From a virus: DNA of 24,075 nucleotides. Where the stretch lies: the IMG/VR virus record IMGVR_UViG_3300010148_000119, positions 1 to 24,075 of that record. One strand, written 5' to 3'. The notes below the pieces were generated by a model. It was not told where the DNA came from, did no database searches, and saw only the letters and a program-made list of their open reading frames with translations. Shown one piece after another: positions 8,186 to 16,100 of this stretch (its first letter is position 1; the number at the start of each line of letters is the position of its first letter). A program made the position numbers and the translations under genes.

Positions 8186-8914
8186 TTATTCTACATCAAA
8201 TAAATCATCGTCATTTGAATCATTTTCAAATTCACCTAAGTCTACACCACCTGGTTCTTCAGTATTTAATACTGCGCTTTCTTCAAGTTTTGCTGATTTC
8301 TTAATGTGAATTGCAGGATCAAAAGTTGTTACTAATGAACCTTCAGGACCAAATGGAGTTTGTGCTTGCTTTCTGTCTGGAACATAAATATAATATACCG
8401 TGTATCCTTTAGCGTTTACAGATTCTGTAGCAGCTAAACACCAAGATAAATATTTATCTTTAAACAGTCCTGCTCTATTAATAGCAGAAAACATTTCTTC
8501 CCAAGTTTCAAACTTACCATCGTTAGCTTCAAGCCATCCCTTTTCTCCTACAGAAGATAGTAATCTTTGCAGTAGATTTAAGATTTGTGCTGATGCCAAT
8601 ATTTCATATGGCTTACCAGTATTCTTAGATACACCGGATGCATCTTTAAATGGCCAATTAGATGCTTGAATCTTTTTGATTTGACCTTCAAACTGACCTT
8701 TAGATGGATCACCAAAGACTTTATCAAAACCAACAAAATCATCTCCTATTGGTTTAGTTTCAATTTCCATGTATATTTTCCATTCATCTACTTCTGGATC
8801 ACGAGGTTGTTTAGATTTCTCAATGGAAATTTTATTAATTTTTGCTGTTACATTGCCTGGCTTAATCTCTTTAGAGATGTAATTTTTCTGTACTCCTTTT
8901 GTTGATATACTCAT
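8186..8914 (-). CDS. Single-stranded DNA-binding protein-like
   Basis: 242 aa. The N-terminal and central regions (about 15-190) are beta-rich with scattered aromatics, as in phage ssDNA-binding proteins. The C-terminus is a low-complexity acidic tail from about residue 215 ending NDDDLFDVE, which resembles the acidic tips by which SSBs recruit replication partners. It sits directly downstream of the Sak4-like ATPase, a common pairing in phage recombination modules. The abundance of its terminator-flanked unit fits a highly expressed protein. The assignment rests on tail, size and context; the fold itself is not obvious from sequence. Confidence 0.75.
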   Translation of the reverse strand: MSISTKGVQKNYISKEIKPGNVTAKINKISIEKSKQPRDPEVDEWKIYMEIETKPIGDDFVGFDKVFGDPSKGQFEGQIKKIQASNWPFKDASGVSKNTGKPYEILASAQILNLLQRLLSSVGEKGWLEANDGKFETWEEMFSAINRAGLFKDKYLSWCLAATESVNAKGYTVYYIYVPDRKQAQTPFGPEGSLVTTFDPAIHIKKSAKLEESAVLNTEEPGGVDLGEFENDSNDDDLFDVE

Positions 8915-8937
8915 ATTTTTTTTTTAATTATTATTAC

Positions 8938-9714
8938 TTATTTAATATATATCTGATCCCAATGTGTTTTCAGATTTCCATTTTCATCATACTCACTAAT
9001 GAGTATTTCTTTTCCTTCTAATCTTTTGATTTTGCAACCTGCTAAAATATCTTCACTGGGCAGGAAAGATAAATAATTTTTCTTATTTACCCGTGTCATA
9101 AACGCAATTGCTTGAGCATCAGCAGATACAGTTTGTTTGTTTTTACCAATAAGATTTATATCATGTGATGATATTTCTGCACCATCTTTTAAGATGTTTG
9201 TAGTTTTTACATGCGCAATATAAATAATATTTGGAGCTAATGATTCAATTAAGTTAGTAACTTGTTTGAATGCTTGTCTAAGATACTGATAACCAGAACC
9301 ATTAGGTAGAAATAAAATACTAGTGTATTTTGCTTTTCCACAAGTAGGTTTTAATTTACCATTTTCATCTCTACGAATCCATTCTTTACCCATAGGGGTT
9401 TTCATATAGATTCTTTCTGCCTCTATCGTACACATCTCTTCAACCTTTGTTAAGGTATCTATAGTTATGTAGTCATAAGGTTTATCTGCATCTTTAATAG
9501 CTTTAGCAACTTCTTTAAGTTTCTTTAAGCTTTCAATATACATAACCATACCATCAGCTGTCTGAACTTTATCTTCAAAGTTTAAAACTAAATTATTTTT
9601 AAGTGCAGACACACAAGTAGTCTTGCCGATTTTAGGTTGTCCAAAGATTAACAATGGACTTGGATTTTTAAGTGCCGCTTTAGTGGGCTTTTGAGGTAAT
9701 ATTAATTCACTCAT
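8938..9714 (-). CDS. Sak4-like RecA-family ATPase (AAA_24)
   Basis: 258 aa. Walker A GQPKIGKT at residues 25-32 and a Walker B strand YDYITIDTLTKV ending at D86 define the short RecA core of Sak4/AAA_24 ATPases. The start PTKAALKNPSPLLIFG is also typical. Sak4 proteins promote ssDNA annealing or strand exchange in phage recombination and usually work with the phage SSB, encoded next here. A YIAHVKTT segment near 165-175 fits the sensor strand. The gene is 2 nt from its upstream neighbour and 23 nt from the SSB-like gene. Confidence 0.85.
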   Translation of the reverse strand: MSELILPQKPTKAALKNPSPLLIFGQPKIGKTTCVSALKNNLVLNFEDKVQTADGMVMYIESLKKLKEVAKAIKDADKPYDYITIDTLTKVEEMCTIEAERIYMKTPMGKEWIRRDENGKLKPTCGKAKYTSILFLPNGSGYQYLRQAFKQVTNLIESLAPNIIYIAHVKTTNILKDGAEISSHDINLIGKNKQTVSADAQAIAFMTRVNKKNYLSFLPSEDILAGCKIKRLEGKEILISEYDENGNLKTHWDQIYIK

Positions 9715-9716
9715 AT

Positions 9717-10256
9717 TTATTTTTTAACTATTTTGTTTAACCATTCTTTCCTGCTTACAGGCTTACCTGTCATAATAGCTGCAAAATCTCTAATTGTTAG
9801 TTGATCAATTGGTAAATCAGAGTCTGGATCTGGTAAGTCAAACGCTTCTTCTGATTGCAATATTTCTTCTGACAATTCTTTATTTACATTTATTAATTCT
9901 GATATAGGAATTAAATATCTTATACTTTGGTGAGCTTGGTGAGGCTCTGCAATTTCATAATCTGATGCATAATGCGGATTATGTTTCCATCTGTACAAGG
10001 TTCTGTTTTCATCTTCTGAATCATAGTTTCTGCTAACAAACTCTGTATATATATCTTCTCCTCTTTCTATTTCACTTGGAAAGAATGATACGACTGTTAC
10101 ACCGTTAGAGTTGTAAGCCATCTTAGGGAAAAACAAAGGGTTCGCAACCTTTAGTTTTGTAAATGTTTCACTATGATGCTTTAATAATTCTGCTATTTTT
10201 TGTCTCTTTTCCATTACTTCATTTTGCTTTTTTTTTATTTTACGTTTATTAATCAT
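9717..10256 (-). CDS. Hypothetical phage protein, 179 aa
   Basis: Unrecognised protein with a strongly basic N-terminus (INKRKIKKKQ), a helical segment to about residue 33, a mixed central region, and an acidic stretch with repeated DPDSDLP near 140-150. The C-terminal DFAAIMTGKPVSRKEWLNKIV resembles short motifs of phage recombination proteins that dock partners, but this is only impressionistic. It is coupled to the helicase gene by a 4-nt overlap and lies 2 nt before the Sak4-like gene, so a helicase or recombination accessory is likely. Confidence 0.75.
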   Translation of the reverse strand: MINKRKIKKKQNEVMEKRQKIAELLKHHSETFTKLKVANPLFFPKMAYNSNGVTVVSFFPSEIERGEDIYTEFVSRNYDSEDENRTLYRWKHNPHYASDYEIAEPHQAHQSIRYLIPISELINVNKELSEEILQSEEAFDLPDPDSDLPIDQLTIRDFAAIMTGKPVSRKEWLNKIVKK

Positions 10257-11233
10257 TTACTTTGTTTTTGATCTACAGGCGGAGTTACCATCTCAGCAAT
10301 TTCCATATTCTGAAACTCTGCTTTAAAGAAACTCATACCAGTTTCACCGTTTCTGGATTTAATCCAGTGCATTACTAATACAGATTCATCTTCAATTATG
10401 TACCTATCCGGCCCATAGTATTTAATAAATCTTTTAGCAGGACAATTTATACCTGCTACAAAATCAGCGTGTTGAACTAACCCATCACCTCCATATATAT
10501 CTGACTCTAAAATAAAGTTACCATACTTACCATTTTCATTACGTTCTGGTCTGTCTGTAGCTCTATTTAATTGAGTCAATAATATAAATGCAATTGGATA
10601 TTTTTTTTTAAGAATAGTACAAGCCTCTCCTAAATTAGCTAGCATATCTACCTTGTTAGTTTCATGCTTTTCTTTTTTAATTAAGACTGAGTGGTCAAGC
10701 GTTACTACTGTATTCTTGTAAATAGTTTTACCTGTTTCACTTTTAGTGGCAAACTTTTCCATATACTGCTCTATCTCTGCTTTAAATTGCATAACTGTTA
10801 CTGGAGTATCTATAATATCAATTGGATATTTAGAAGCGTTCTTAGCGTGGTCATGGCAAATTTTAATAATGGAGTCTGGCACAGGTTTATTTTCATCTGC
10901 ACTACACAAATCTCTATATGTAGTTTTAGCAACAGATGAAAACTCTCTTATTTTAGTAGTTCTTCCAAACATTTCTAATTGAAATTGAAGCACCCTTAGA
11001 TTTAATCCGGGGTTTAATTTAAAACCTTCTCTTACAATCTGATCTACCAATAAAGTTTTACCTGAAGCAGGTCTTCCTCCAATAACTGATATAGTGTTAA
11101 ACTCAAATCCATTAAGTGTAGCACGGTTCATTTTTGGCCAGGGTGTTTTATAACTTAGAATAGTTCCCTGTTGTTTACCTTTCATGTATTTTAATGCATC
11201 AAGGTAGTGGTCTTTATGGCTTGCCCATTTCAT
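10253..11233 (-). CDS. DnaB-like replicative helicase (RecA-type core)
   Basis: 326 aa, with the DnaB C-terminal ATPase and almost no N-terminal primase-interaction domain. Walker A GGRPASGKT is at residues 52-60. A QFQLEM segment follows, as in DnaB family motifs, then VVTLDHSVLI (Walker B region), LLTQLNR (motif H3-like, with the sensor Gln), and a GGDGLVQHAD segment matching DnaB motif H4. The C-terminal KSRNGETG matches the DnaB arginine-finger region. It should unwind the fork ahead of the family B polymerase. The gene is coupled by a 4-nt overlap to the 197-aa protein upstream. Confidence 0.9.
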   Translation of the reverse strand: MKWASHKDHYLDALKYMKGKQQGTILSYKTPWPKMNRATLNGFEFNTISVIGGRPASGKTLLVDQIVREGFKLNPGLNLRVLQFQLEMFGRTTKIREFSSVAKTTYRDLCSADENKPVPDSIIKICHDHAKNASKYPIDIIDTPVTVMQFKAEIEQYMEKFATKSETGKTIYKNTVVTLDHSVLIKKEKHETNKVDMLANLGEACTILKKKYPIAFILLTQLNRATDRPERNENGKYGNFILESDIYGGDGLVQHADFVAGINCPAKRFIKYYGPDRYIIEDESVLVMHWIKSRNGETGMSFFKAEFQNMEIAEMVTPPVDQKQSK

Positions 11234-11823
11234 ATAACTTTAGTTTTAAAGTGGTTGTCTTCTGTAAAATCATCATTATTAACAACTTTCTCACAGTAGT
11301 CTGCTAAATCTGAATGTACTGTTCTTGTTCCATCGTCTTTTCTTATAAAGTACAATGCAGTTCTCATATACATATAATTGTTAGCTCTGTATTCTTCTAC
11401 ATATTTTATAGTAGCTAATAAGATAGTTGGCCAGTCATAATCGTAGTTTTGAAAAAACCATTTGAAGTTTGTGAGAATATTCTTCTTGTTACCTCTAGCG
11501 TATTTGCCATTAGGTAGCTTGGCTGTAGGAAAAGTTTCAACATATGTTTGAATATGTGTTTCTGCTTCTGGTCCCATCAGGTCTTCTACTTTAATGTTCT
11601 TATTACTAATAAATAGTTTTTCTATACTCTTAATTATTTTTACACCTTTCTCGTTTACTTCAACCATATTATTCATTAGTCCTTTATCAAATAATATTTG
11701 AATGTGATGTACTGGTAAATCAGTGCCAGTATATGCTTTATATAAAAGAAAGTATACCTTTAAGTTTATCTTATAGTATTTAAGTTTCTTGAAAAGACTT
11801 GCTTGTTTAAGTATTTTACTCAT
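11230..11823 (-). CDS. Hypothetical phage protein beside helicase; possible helicase loader
   Basis: 197 aa, unrecognised. The N-terminal 70 residues are basic and look like a winged-helix or helical DNA-binding region (LPVHHIQILFDKGLM). The second half contains GKYARGNKKNILTNFKWFF and a run of tyrosines (ANNYMYMRTALYFI). It lies immediately upstream of the DnaB-like gene with a 4-nt overlap, the usual position of phage helicase loaders. That role is inferred from position only. Confidence 0.75.
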   Translation of the reverse strand: MSKILKQASLFKKLKYYKINLKVYFLLYKAYTGTDLPVHHIQILFDKGLMNNMVEVNEKGVKIIKSIEKLFISNKNIKVEDLMGPEAETHIQTYVETFPTAKLPNGKYARGNKKNILTNFKWFFQNYDYDWPTILLATIKYVEEYRANNYMYMRTALYFIRKDDGTRTVHSDLADYCEKVVNNDDFTEDNHFKTKVI

Positions 11824-11840
11824 ATAAAAGGATTGTGAAG

Positions 11841-12404
11841 TTACTTAATATTTTTGACAATTCTATGCCAAATTGCATGATAATTAGTCTTATAAATACT
11901 GTTACTTTTATTTGGTATTATACACACGTTACCTTGTTTAACAGCACCTATATAATTTTTGTATTTATTACTTTCAAAAACAAAAGTTATATCAGATTTA
12001 TCAAGGTATTTAATTATTTCATGCATGTGTTCAACCCATACAGGCTTATCACTTTGCCACATATCATATAATTTATCTGTGTCCCAATCTATTTCAGTAT
12101 CAAATTGAATTGGATCAGGATCAATGCATAATAAATTACCATGATTTTCAATTGGAAATATACTTTTATCGCAAATCATTACTACTTGTACATCGTCAGG
12201 ATGCCTACCTTCTGTGTAATTAAACAAATCTTTTATGGAAGGTCTAAATCTATTACCTTGTGTTACTTGATGTATTAAGTTTTTTAATATACTTTGATAT
12301 GATTCTGTTTCTAAAATCACATTAAAATATTTTTCCCATTCTCTTGATGAGTATTTTTCTAATTGTTTTTTTATTATATCTTTACTTTTTAAATTTATAT
12401 CCAT
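11841..12404 (-). CDS. Uracil-DNA glycosylase-fold protein, active site degenerate
   Basis: 187 aa. The sequence follows the family 1 UDG layout: helical start with REWEKYF (about 21-27), RFRPSIKDLFNYTE (52-65, like 'iyPp...iFnAF'), then DVQVVMICDKS at 71-81 where UDGs have 'VKVVILGQDPYH', then NHGNLLCID (87-95) matching 'AHGLAFSV', and DITFVFESN matching the 'VFlLWG' strand. The catalytic GQDPY is reduced to ICDKS (only D79 kept) and the HPSPLS loop reads IPNKSNS. It probably lacks glycosylase activity and may act as a DNA-binding or polymerase-processivity factor, as the poxvirus UDG does, or block host UDG pathways. Its start codon overlaps that of the plus-strand gene. Confidence 0.6.
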   Translation of the reverse strand: MDINLKSKDIIKKQLEKYSSREWEKYFNVILETESYQSILKNLIHQVTQGNRFRPSIKDLFNYTEGRHPDDVQVVMICDKSIFPIENHGNLLCIDPDPIQFDTEIDWDTDKLYDMWQSDKPVWVEHMHEIIKYLDKSDITFVFESNKYKNYIGAVKQGNVCIIPNKSNSIYKTNYHAIWHRIVKNIK

Positions 12405-12708
12405 GGCAAAGCATAAGGTTAAGGTTGTTAAAGAAGATGTTATTCTTCAAATTGATATATCTGGTGCGTATTATGCACGCGTTTATGATTTAATGACCAA
12501 GTTGTTAGAAAAGCAACCTGATTTAAAACAAGCACTAATTAACATTGATACTGAAGGCACGGAATTAAACATATCTGAAGCTGTAATTCAAACCTATATG
12601 ATGTTAATTAAATCTGTAGAAGAAGCAGCTGAAAAGAATCCTAGTAAATTTACTAAATATGTTGAAATAGAAGTTCCTGATGAAAAATCTACTGAAGATC
12701 CTTCCTGA
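12403..12708 (+). CDS. Hypothetical phage protein, 101 aa (only plus-strand gene)
   Basis: Small, mainly helical acidic protein (residues about 18-35 and 57-80 helical, tail DEKSTEDPS). It resembles conserved small proteins of Bacteroidota phages with a 'MAK.KVKV...' start, but I cannot name a function. Its ATG (12403-12405) lies in the palindrome CCATGG shared with the oppositely oriented UDG-like gene. Its 3' end overlaps the minus-strand gene ending at 12689 by 20 nt. The transcript must therefore start inside the UDG-like gene on the opposite strand. A TATATCTTTA stretch about 20 nt upstream loosely resembles the Bacteroidota -7 element. Confidence 0.75.
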   Translation: MAKHKVKVVKEDVILQIDISGAYYARVYDLMTKLLEKQPDLKQALINIDTEGTELNISEAVIQTYMMLIKSVEEAAEKNPSKFTKYVEIEVPDEKSTEDPS

Positions 12709-13087
12709 AATTAATATTTAAGAAATCTCCCATTTCATACATTCGATCTATTACTTGTGATAATTCTTTTCTTGATTGATCTGCAAATGATTTAAACTTT
12801 TTTTCTCCGTTGTCATAAAATGTTAATCCACAAAAATCTTTAACATTTTTCTTTGCATCTTTAACATTATCGCCAGTCTCATCAGCAATTTCTTTAATCA
12901 TTACATGTATCTTAGCTAATTGCGCTTTAGTATTGTTAGGATTTACACCTTCCAATATACACTCTACCTCATCTTTATCAGATAGGTTTTTAATATACTC
13001 TTGAAATCTAAGTTTCATAAGAGCGTTGATAGGCATAAGTTTACCATCAATTTTTTTAAATTTTATTACACAGGTTTTTTCGCTCAT
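12689..13087 (-). CDS. Phage protein, possibly NinB-like recombination family
   Basis: 132 aa. The central AQLAKIHVMIKEIADETG followed by KSFADQSRKELSQVIDRMYEMGDFLNI resembles the C-terminal pattern of NinB-like phage recombination proteins ('SFADLS..EM..FI....aaelgi'). The resemblance is short, so the call is tentative. The gene overlaps the DnaA-like gene upstream by 4 nt (ATGA) and is convergent with the plus-strand gene, with a 20-nt overlap. Confidence 0.65.
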   Translation of the reverse strand: MSEKTCVIKFKKIDGKLMPINALMKLRFQEYIKNLSDKDEVECILEGVNPNNTKAQLAKIHVMIKEIADETGDNVKDAKKNVKDFCGLTFYDNGEKKFKSFADQSRKELSQVIDRMYEMGDFLNINFRKDLQ

Positions 13088-13503
13088 GCTATTTGTTTTA
13101 AAGGAAAATGCTTACCCACAAATTCACCAATATAATTTTTACTTGTTACTGGATATATAAATGATTCCACATATGCATTAAAATTATTTTTAATAAACAG
13201 ATCATGATTATTTAATGGCGTATACTTGTCAGAATAATAATATAAGACAGTTGCATGATGCATACCCCCCATTACTTCTCCCACCTTTTGGTAAGTGATT
13301 TCAGGAACCATTAATTTTATTTGTTTAATAGCATGGTATTTCATAGCAACATAATATCTATTCCTTGATGTATAATTAGAAAAATATTTATTAAATGCTT
13401 CTAATTCCGGGTATTCTAAAAAAAGATTTTTTGTGTTTTCTTTTTGTTTGTAGTAAGCTTTATTTATTAATCCGTGATTTACCGTCATATATTTTTTTTT
13501 CAT
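13084..13503 (-). CDS. DnaA domain IV-like DNA-binding protein
   Basis: 139 aa. Residues about 72-95 read EITYQKVGEVMGGMHHATVLYYY, matching the DnaA domain IV signature 'S..eIG..fGgrdHsTVlha', the helix-turn-helix that recognises DnaA boxes. No AAA+ domain is present, so it would be a stand-alone DNA-binding domain, as occurs in many phages. It may bind a phage origin or host DnaA-box sites. The start used is ATG at 13503, which overlaps the upstream gene by 44 nt. A second ATG at 13488 gives a 29-nt overlap and is equally plausible. Confidence 0.75.
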   Translation of the reverse strand: MKKKYMTVNHGLINKAYYKQKENTKNLFLEYPELEAFNKYFSNYTSRNRYYVAMKYHAIKQIKLMVPEITYQKVGEVMGGMHHATVLYYYSDKYTPLNNHDLFIKNNFNAYVESFIYPVTSKNYIGEFVGKHFPLKQIA

Positions 13504-13657
13504 CCGGGCTTAAAGACTCATAAGTATATTCTTTGTCTTCAAGCATTTCTTCTTCTGTAAAATATGGCTCATCTTTATGCCCTAGTTTCTTAACCGGGGT
13601 GAGTATGTGCCATTTCTGATTTCTGATTCTTTTGTATTCTTTTTTAGATATTTTCAA
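13460..13657 (-). CDS. Small hypothetical protein, 65 aa
   Basis: Basic N-terminus (KISKKEYKRIRNQKW) followed by an acidic, glutamate-rich half. No known domain is visible. It overlaps the upstream 92-aa gene by 4 nt and the downstream DnaA-like gene by 29-44 nt. The upstream junction supports translation as part of the operon. Confidence 0.65.
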   Translation of the reverse strand: MKISKKEYKRIRNQKWHILTPVKKLGHKDEPYFTEEEMLEDKEYTYESLSPDEKKIYDGKSRINK

Positions 13658-13932
13658 ATTCCTAATATTAATTCATCATATGATTCATCCAATTGTTTTA
13701 ACTCTTCGTCATCTTTTGGTATAAATCTTTCTGGTGTAAAATAATGGTAGGGAAAACAACTTTTGTCTAAAGTTATTTCATCTAATTCAAATCCCATTTG
13801 ATTTTTAACATCTAAAAACTGTACATTAATTAAAGTATAAGTTTCTCCATACTTAATCCATTTATCATCTGGAATTTCTGGTGGCTTATTTCTGTCGTTA
13901 ATGCATATAAGTTTTAAAGGTAATGTACTCAT
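13654..13932 (-). CDS. Small conserved-looking phage protein, 92 aa
   Basis: The pattern KLICINDRNKPPEIPDDKWIKYGETYTL...GFELDEI...YHYFTPERFIP resembles a small beta-rich phage family that I have seen in Bacteroidota phages ('vCidd.nkP.eIp..kWikkGe.YTv...'). It has no assigned function. It ends with an acidic tail and overlaps both neighbours by 4 nt, so translation is coupled. Confidence 0.75.
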   Translation of the reverse strand: MSTLPLKLICINDRNKPPEIPDDKWIKYGETYTLINVQFLDVKNQMGFELDEITLDKSCFPYHYFTPERFIPKDDEELKQLDESYDELILGI

Positions 13933-14150
13933 GCTATTAGTTCAGTATTTATGTTAAGTTCTTCAAAACAATTTTGTGCCATAAACAATTCAATAAAGTC
14001 TCCTTCTTTAATTACAATAGATCCTCTACCTTCTGCAAGTAATATTGTTTGTGCAGCTGCTGGTAATTCATAATCTAAACATTTAATTAAAGCAGATGCA
14101 ACTTTAGTGGCTGAGTTAATATCGTCATTATGTAAAATTAATTTAGACAT
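13929..14150 (-). CDS. ClpS-like adaptor protein
   Basis: 73 aa from ATG at 14150. The fold signature of ClpS is clear: LILHNDDINSATKVASALI (residues 3-21) matches the 'vyLhNDdyt.m..V...L' start, including the N-D-D residues that line the N-degron pocket. ALPAAAQTILL-type and AEGRGSI segments match the second half ('A..imlavH..G.a'). The histidine that contacts the alpha-amino group (H66 in E. coli ClpS) is Glu here, and the N-terminal ClpA-inhibiting tail is missing. It may redirect or block host ClpAP substrate delivery. The frame stays open to 14234, but that start would overlap the helicase by 92 nt. Confidence 0.75.
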   Translation of the reverse strand: MSKLILHNDDINSATKVASALIKCLDYELPAAAQTILLAEGRGSIVIKEGDFIELFMAQNCFEELNINTELIA

Positions 14151-15216
14151 ATTTAAATATTTTGTTTTTATCAAAACTTTTAAGAGCTTTTTTACACCAC
14201 TCAAGATCAATAGTGTTAGCATAACATAAAACATGAACTATGCTTTGTTCATCCGGGTTAAGTCTTAGAAATCTTCCTATTTTTTGTGCAAGTTTCTTTT
14301 CATTAGCATATGAGTGCATAATGATGCCAACTTTTAGACCAGGTATATTAGCTCCTTCAGCAATTTGCAATACAGAAGATAACGAATTTATCTCTCCTTG
14401 ACAAAACATTTCTAAATTATTTTTAGAGTTTTTGTTTTTAGAATGATAAGAATGTTCACATATTTCATCCGCTTGCGATGTATAGTCAGTAAACACTAAT
14501 GTTTTTTCTGTTTGCTCTTTTAAAAGTTTTTTAGTGTAAGTTATTTTAGTATTATAACTTTGAATAGCTTTCATCCTGTGTATTCTGGCCATTGCTATTC
14601 TATGAGGTTTAGCAAACAAAACTTTTCTATTTTGCATTTTGTAGTCATCAAATTCTGTAGTTAATCCTCCGTATTTAGGTTTATAGTTTTTATGATGAGC
14701 TTCTAGCTTTAGCAAATGAACATAAATTTTATAGTCATTTAGCATTCCTTCTTGTATCCCATCTTCTATAGTATATTTATACTTGACAGGACAAAAAGTG
14801 TAGCAGGCTTTATATGAATCTGAGTGTTCATTAACAGGATAAGTACCTGTAAAACCTAATACAGGGCCATCATAATATGTTAACCAGGTTGTATGCTTTA
14901 ATTTTAAATTATGGCATTCATCTAAATATACATAGTCAAAATCAAATTCTTGTTTTGCTATGCTCAAGTATGTAGTAAACTTCACATGAGGTAATAAATA
15001 CTCATATCCGTGTTCTACGGCTTGTGATCTCCATTCTTCATGTATAGAAAGTTTTGGTGCGACTATTAAAAACATTGACACATCTGTATACAGAGATGCC
15101 ATATGTTTTAATCCTAAGAGCGTTTTACCGGCTCCTGTACCAAGTATAGCACCTGCAAGTTTAAAAGGCTTTACAGCTTCTAAACATTCGTTTTGTATCT
15201 TTGATTTAATATTCAT
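14143..15216 (-). CDS. SF2 DNA/RNA helicase (DECH box)
   Basis: 357 aa. Motif I GTGAGKT at residues 26-32, motif Ia-like VAPKLSIHEEW at 52-62, motif II DECH at 99-102, motif III GFTGTYP shortly after, VFTDYTSQ (motif IV region), and motif VI QKIGRFLR near the C-terminus. It is a compact SF2 helicase with few additions, similar to phage UvsW-like or restriction-type translocases. It could remodel replication or recombination intermediates. It overlaps the ClpS-like gene by 8 nt and follows the HNH gene by 6 nt. Confidence 0.9.
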   Translation of the reverse strand: MNIKSKIQNECLEAVKPFKLAGAILGTGAGKTLLGLKHMASLYTDVSMFLIVAPKLSIHEEWRSQAVEHGYEYLLPHVKFTTYLSIAKQEFDFDYVYLDECHNLKLKHTTWLTYYDGPVLGFTGTYPVNEHSDSYKACYTFCPVKYKYTIEDGIQEGMLNDYKIYVHLLKLEAHHKNYKPKYGGLTTEFDDYKMQNRKVLFAKPHRIAMARIHRMKAIQSYNTKITYTKKLLKEQTEKTLVFTDYTSQADEICEHSYHSKNKNSKNNLEMFCQGEINSLSSVLQIAEGANIPGLKVGIIMHSYANEKKLAQKIGRFLRLNPDEQSIVHVLCYANTIDLEWCKKALKSFDKNKIFKYV

Positions 15217-15222
15217 ACTTTT

Positions 15223-15624
15223 TCATTTAAGGAATCCTAATTCTCTTGCTTCTTTAGGATTTGAGTGACACCAATTGTGACAAGCTCTACAAGCAGTTAA
15301 CCAAGTCTTAGTATCTAAATAGTTTTCACCGGATCTGTAAGCCGTGTGATGTATTTCTGTACCAATTGTGGTGCATTTTGCTGTGTTGATTTGACAATTG
15401 GGGTGGTCTTTGAGGTATTTGTTACGGAGAACAGTGTATAACTTGTCCTCCATAACTTTTTTTTGACTGCGTTTTTTTATCTGAGTGATAGTAACTTTTA
15501 ATTGTTTATGGTCTTTTTTAGCACAATTTACGCATAATTGGTGGCGTACACCATTTACCATTTTATTTTTAAAAATTACTCGTTGTTGTTCACACCCATT
15601 ACAAAACTTTAACTTAGGTTTCAT
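15223..15624 (-). CDS. HNH endonuclease
   Basis: 133 aa. An N-terminal zinc ribbon (CNGC at 8-11 and CVNC at 31-34) is followed by a basic linker and a C-terminal HNH core: HPNCQ, EIHHTAYRSG with the paired histidines, TACRACHNWCH with CxxCH, ending in PKEARELG. Such proteins may be replication-linked nucleases (NinG/Rap-like resolvases have a similar layout) or homing endonucleases. It sits in an operon without interrupting a gene, so a phage-function nuclease seems more likely. Stop and start overlap by 4 nt with the upstream gene. Confidence 0.8.
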   Translation of the reverse strand: MKPKLKFCNGCEQQRVIFKNKMVNGVRHQLCVNCAKKDHKQLKVTITQIKKRSQKKVMEDKLYTVLRNKYLKDHPNCQINTAKCTTIGTEIHHTAYRSGENYLDTKTWLTACRACHNWCHSNPKEARELGFLK

Positions 15625-16079
15625 AGTGTTGCAAAGTTCTGTGGCAAAAATCCTTCAGCAATTAATTTATGTACAATTTTATTTTTGGTAATACCTAATT
15701 CTTTGAATTTTAGTTTACACAAGAATCCAGTATCTGTTTGATTAGAAACATTAATTACTTCTTTAGAGAAAGCACTGTTAGTAAATATTTCAAATACAGG
15801 ATTTGTTTTTGCAATTAATACTTGCTGCTTCCAAACATTTAGCATAGATTGCACTTGTTTAGATCGCTTGAATATTTTATTCTTTTTAGAACTATTCATT
15901 TTGTAAAGCTCTTCTTTACTGTAAAGGTTTAATCCAACCATAAGTTTGTTATACATCTCTTGTTGCTTTCTATTAAGCCGTGTGTAATCTACTGTAGAAT
16001 GTGTTGGAAATTGTTTGTTTGCTAATTTGCCGGTATACATAATATCCGACAGGCCTTGAAGGCTGTTTATTGTTTTCAT
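15621..16079 (-). CDS. Hypothetical phage protein, 152 aa
   Basis: Unrecognised basic protein, helical in the middle (about 34-90, rich in Lys, Gln and Asn). Its C-terminal GITKNKIVHKLIAEGFLPQNF looks like a short helix-turn-helix-type segment. Its stop overlaps the HNH gene start by 4 nt, which suggests linked expression. A DNA-binding role is possible but unproven. Confidence 0.7.
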   Translation of the reverse strand: MKTINSLQGLSDIMYTGKLANKQFPTHSTVDYTRLNRKQQEMYNKLMVGLNLYSKEELYKMNSSKKNKIFKRSKQVQSMLNVWKQQVLIAKTNPVFEIFTNSAFSKEVINVSNQTDTGFLCKLKFKELGITKNKIVHKLIAEGFLPQNFATL

Positions 16080-16100
16080 TGCTTATTTTTTATACTGTTT

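Noticed and set aside
14151-14234. Membrane-like N-terminus of the ClpS-like protein
   Set aside because: The hydrophobic extension is read from within the helicase gene in another frame. The ClpS match begins at the ATG at 14150.
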